43,908 nt of DNA from Acanthaster planci (taxonomy: Eukaryota > Echinodermata > Asteroidea > Valvatida > Acanthasteridae), in the NCBI RefSeq assembly GCF_001949145.1, contig NW_019091389.1, positions 1,044,094 through 1,088,001 of the forward strand, in the 5' to 3' direction. Positions 42,159-43,908 of the stretch are shown here, in pieces (position 1 is the first letter of the stretch; every line of letters begins with the position of its first letter). Under the pieces are notes generated by a model. That model saw nothing but the letters and a program-made list of their open reading frames with translations. It made no database searches and was not told the DNA's origin. Made by a program: the position numbers and the translations under genes.

Positions 42159-43908
42159 TCCGGTCTGTGTAGAGTATTTATCTTTGCTTAGATATATCTT
42201 CAATAAGTTAAACTCAATATTGTTGTTAAACAGTATATATTTATAAAGATTTCAAGTATGACTACAAATTGTGGTGTGGGATGTTTTTGCCTCCATGGTG
42301 TTTTGCCACGTGGAGTGAGTCAGAACTAGAAACATGTTGAATGCTTCCTCTGACACGCTGCTTTTTAAGGCCTGAATGTGTATCGTTCCCATGTAAAATG
42401 CATTCTCCTTTAGTCAGCAGCTCGTGCAGAAGCCATTGTAATGTTTTTGTGAGAGAAGCTCCTCATGTAAGTTGGAAAGACTTAGCAGGTAGGGACCATG
42501 CCATGTTCCTAGAAGGAGCACTGCAAAACAAGGCGGGGAATGTTACCATTTGAACATCTCCCAAATCAAAGCTTGCACAAGAAATGTTTTGTTTTGTTTG
42601 CTGTGTTTATTTTTGGGCCAAACTCCTCAAACCCTCGTGGCTTTAACTTGTCTAAAAGTATTTGACACTTAATGGGGATTCTGTTTTGAAGCTCAGGCTG
42701 CAGTTTTCTTTGCTAGCTTGCGTCTGCTTTTTGTTTTTCAAGCAAGTGACAGGTTGTTAAAAGTGACACTTGGAATGGATGGTTTGTGCGGTGTTGTGAA
42801 TTCCGTGTTCACTGACGTTGAAATCAGAAAAATGCTCTGAAGGGAGGGGTACAGAATACTTATTTTGAAGAGCAGTGTGTTTCAGTGGGATTTTAAATAA
42901 TGAATTGCTGTGTGTTGATTTTTTTTAAAAAGTATGTCGATGTACCCTTCTCAGGCTGTCCTATCAACAGATCAACCCTAACCCTTTTTGGCCGTTTTGC
43001 TAGGCACCACTCTCAATCTTTCAAACTCCTCCAAGTATCCATTCAGGAAAATTCCGTTCAGCCTCAGTCCTCCAATATTTTCTTGAATACACGCAATGGA
43101 GGGGTGACCACTGCCTCAGGCCTTCAGAATCCTTTGGCAATTCCCGTCATCGTGTTGAGGCGGTGTGAATGGCACCCTAGAGCAGAATGGATGATTTCAT
43201 GTATTATTTTGACATGACTATTTAAGCGAGACTGAGCATAAATCACACAAGGTCTAACCCACAGCCTCACTTCTGAAGAGTAGCAACTCAGTAGCAGTGT
43301 TCATTCACCAGCCCGTGAATGTGCATTAAAAATGTTTATGGTTGTAATGATGTTTTGAAAGTTTGACTTGACCTGGAAATGCTGAATTTTTTTTCACACC
43401 TATCTGTTTGTCTTTTTCTGTCCTTTGTTTGTATAATTGATATTTCATATTTTTGTGTAAGTAATCATGCATCATAAAATATTTTGATGTACAATTTTAA
43501 TGTCAAATGATATTTGGTTCATTTTTCTTTCGATTTTTTTATTCATTCACTAGAAATAGTTTCTAAAGTAGTGGTTTTGTCCTCTATGAAGTAACAGTTT
43601 TTTTCTTTTTTTTTTTACTTTCAGTTTCTTGGTGCAATAAGAGAATATCAGACATGGTATCTTAAGCATCATTGCCAAAAAAAGGTGCGAAAAAACTGCT
43701 TAGAACTAGTTGAGCAGTGTGTTCAGTAATAAGTACACGCATTACATGCTGCACTGTCCGGGGTACATGCAGTGACATTCCATCCCTGCTGGTTGGAAAA
43801 ACAAAAGTTCTCTCTGAAACAGGTTCACGCTCAACCAAATCTGTTGACTTGGAATAGACCTAAATGAGCAGCATGTGTATTTCACACCAAAAAATCTTAT
43901 ATCTCGGG
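42159..43908 (+). other. MBD5/6 3' UTR and downstream flank
   Basis: No AATAAA was seen on the + strand. ATTAAA at 43325-43330 is the best variant poly(A) signal. A member of the TTAACCCTAACCC repeat family lies at 42971-43275. The end of the transcript is not determined, and no further gene was recognised to the right edge. Confidence 0.45.
42971..43275. repeat. Second, diverged copy of the TTAACCCTAACCC element
   Basis: It aligns with 37911-38205: ATCAACCCTAACCCTTTTTGG, CTCCAA and CAGTCCTCCAATATTTTCTTG, GGCAATTCCCGTCAT-GTGTTGAGGC and TCTAACCCACAGCCTCAC have counterparts in the same order. The right inverted end appears lost. Confidence 0.7.

Overview
The window is animal nuclear DNA: compact coding exons with GT/AG introns, a nuclear tRNA gene, tRNA-derived SINEs and many small fold-back (MITE-like) elements. 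Four loci are supported: nanos, tRNA-Ala, AARSD1 and MBD5/6. Together with the abundance of the palindrome TACATGTA, they suggest a marine invertebrate deuterostome, perhaps an echinoderm. The lineage is an inference. No species is identified.

Layout. 1-60: a histone-mRNA-type 3' end signal (+ strand) whose gene body lies off the left edge. 647-755: a + strand copy of the region upstream of nanos, with no nanos ORF behind it. 1016-1088 (-): tRNA-Ala(AGC). 2388-3032 (-): an intronless nanos gene. Only 21 nt after its stop codon comes a histone-type stem-loop and purine-rich downstream element, nearly identical to the copy at 1-60. 3989-4937: 212-bp tandem repeats. 5889-18687 (-): a complete 12-exon AARSD1 gene (410 codons) for the free-standing alanyl-tRNA editing protein, including an 18-nt microexon. 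18688-23451: head-to-head intergenic region. 23452-42158 (+): a complete 7-exon MBD5/6 gene predicted at 2617 aa, about half again to twice the size of the human proteins as I remember them. It has an N-terminal MBD, a single 7014-nt exon coding for a Q/H/M-rich and then very acidic disordered region, and a C-terminal PWWP domain split over two exons. 42159-43908: 3' UTR and flank.

How the parts relate. AARSD1 (translation fidelity) and MBD5/6 (chromatin, PR-DUB complex) are divergently transcribed neighbours with no obvious functional link. Introns and spacers hold SINEs, a LINE tail and at least ten inverted-repeat elements. The most unusual feature is the nanos gene: a germline translational repressor that appears to use the non-polyadenylated, SLBP/U7-type 3' end normally confined to replication-dependent histone mRNAs. 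A second copy of the same 3' end lies tail-to-tail 2.3 kb away. Both multi-exon models were assembled by hand from splice sites, reading phase and remembered family similarity. They close exactly in frame, but no search was run.
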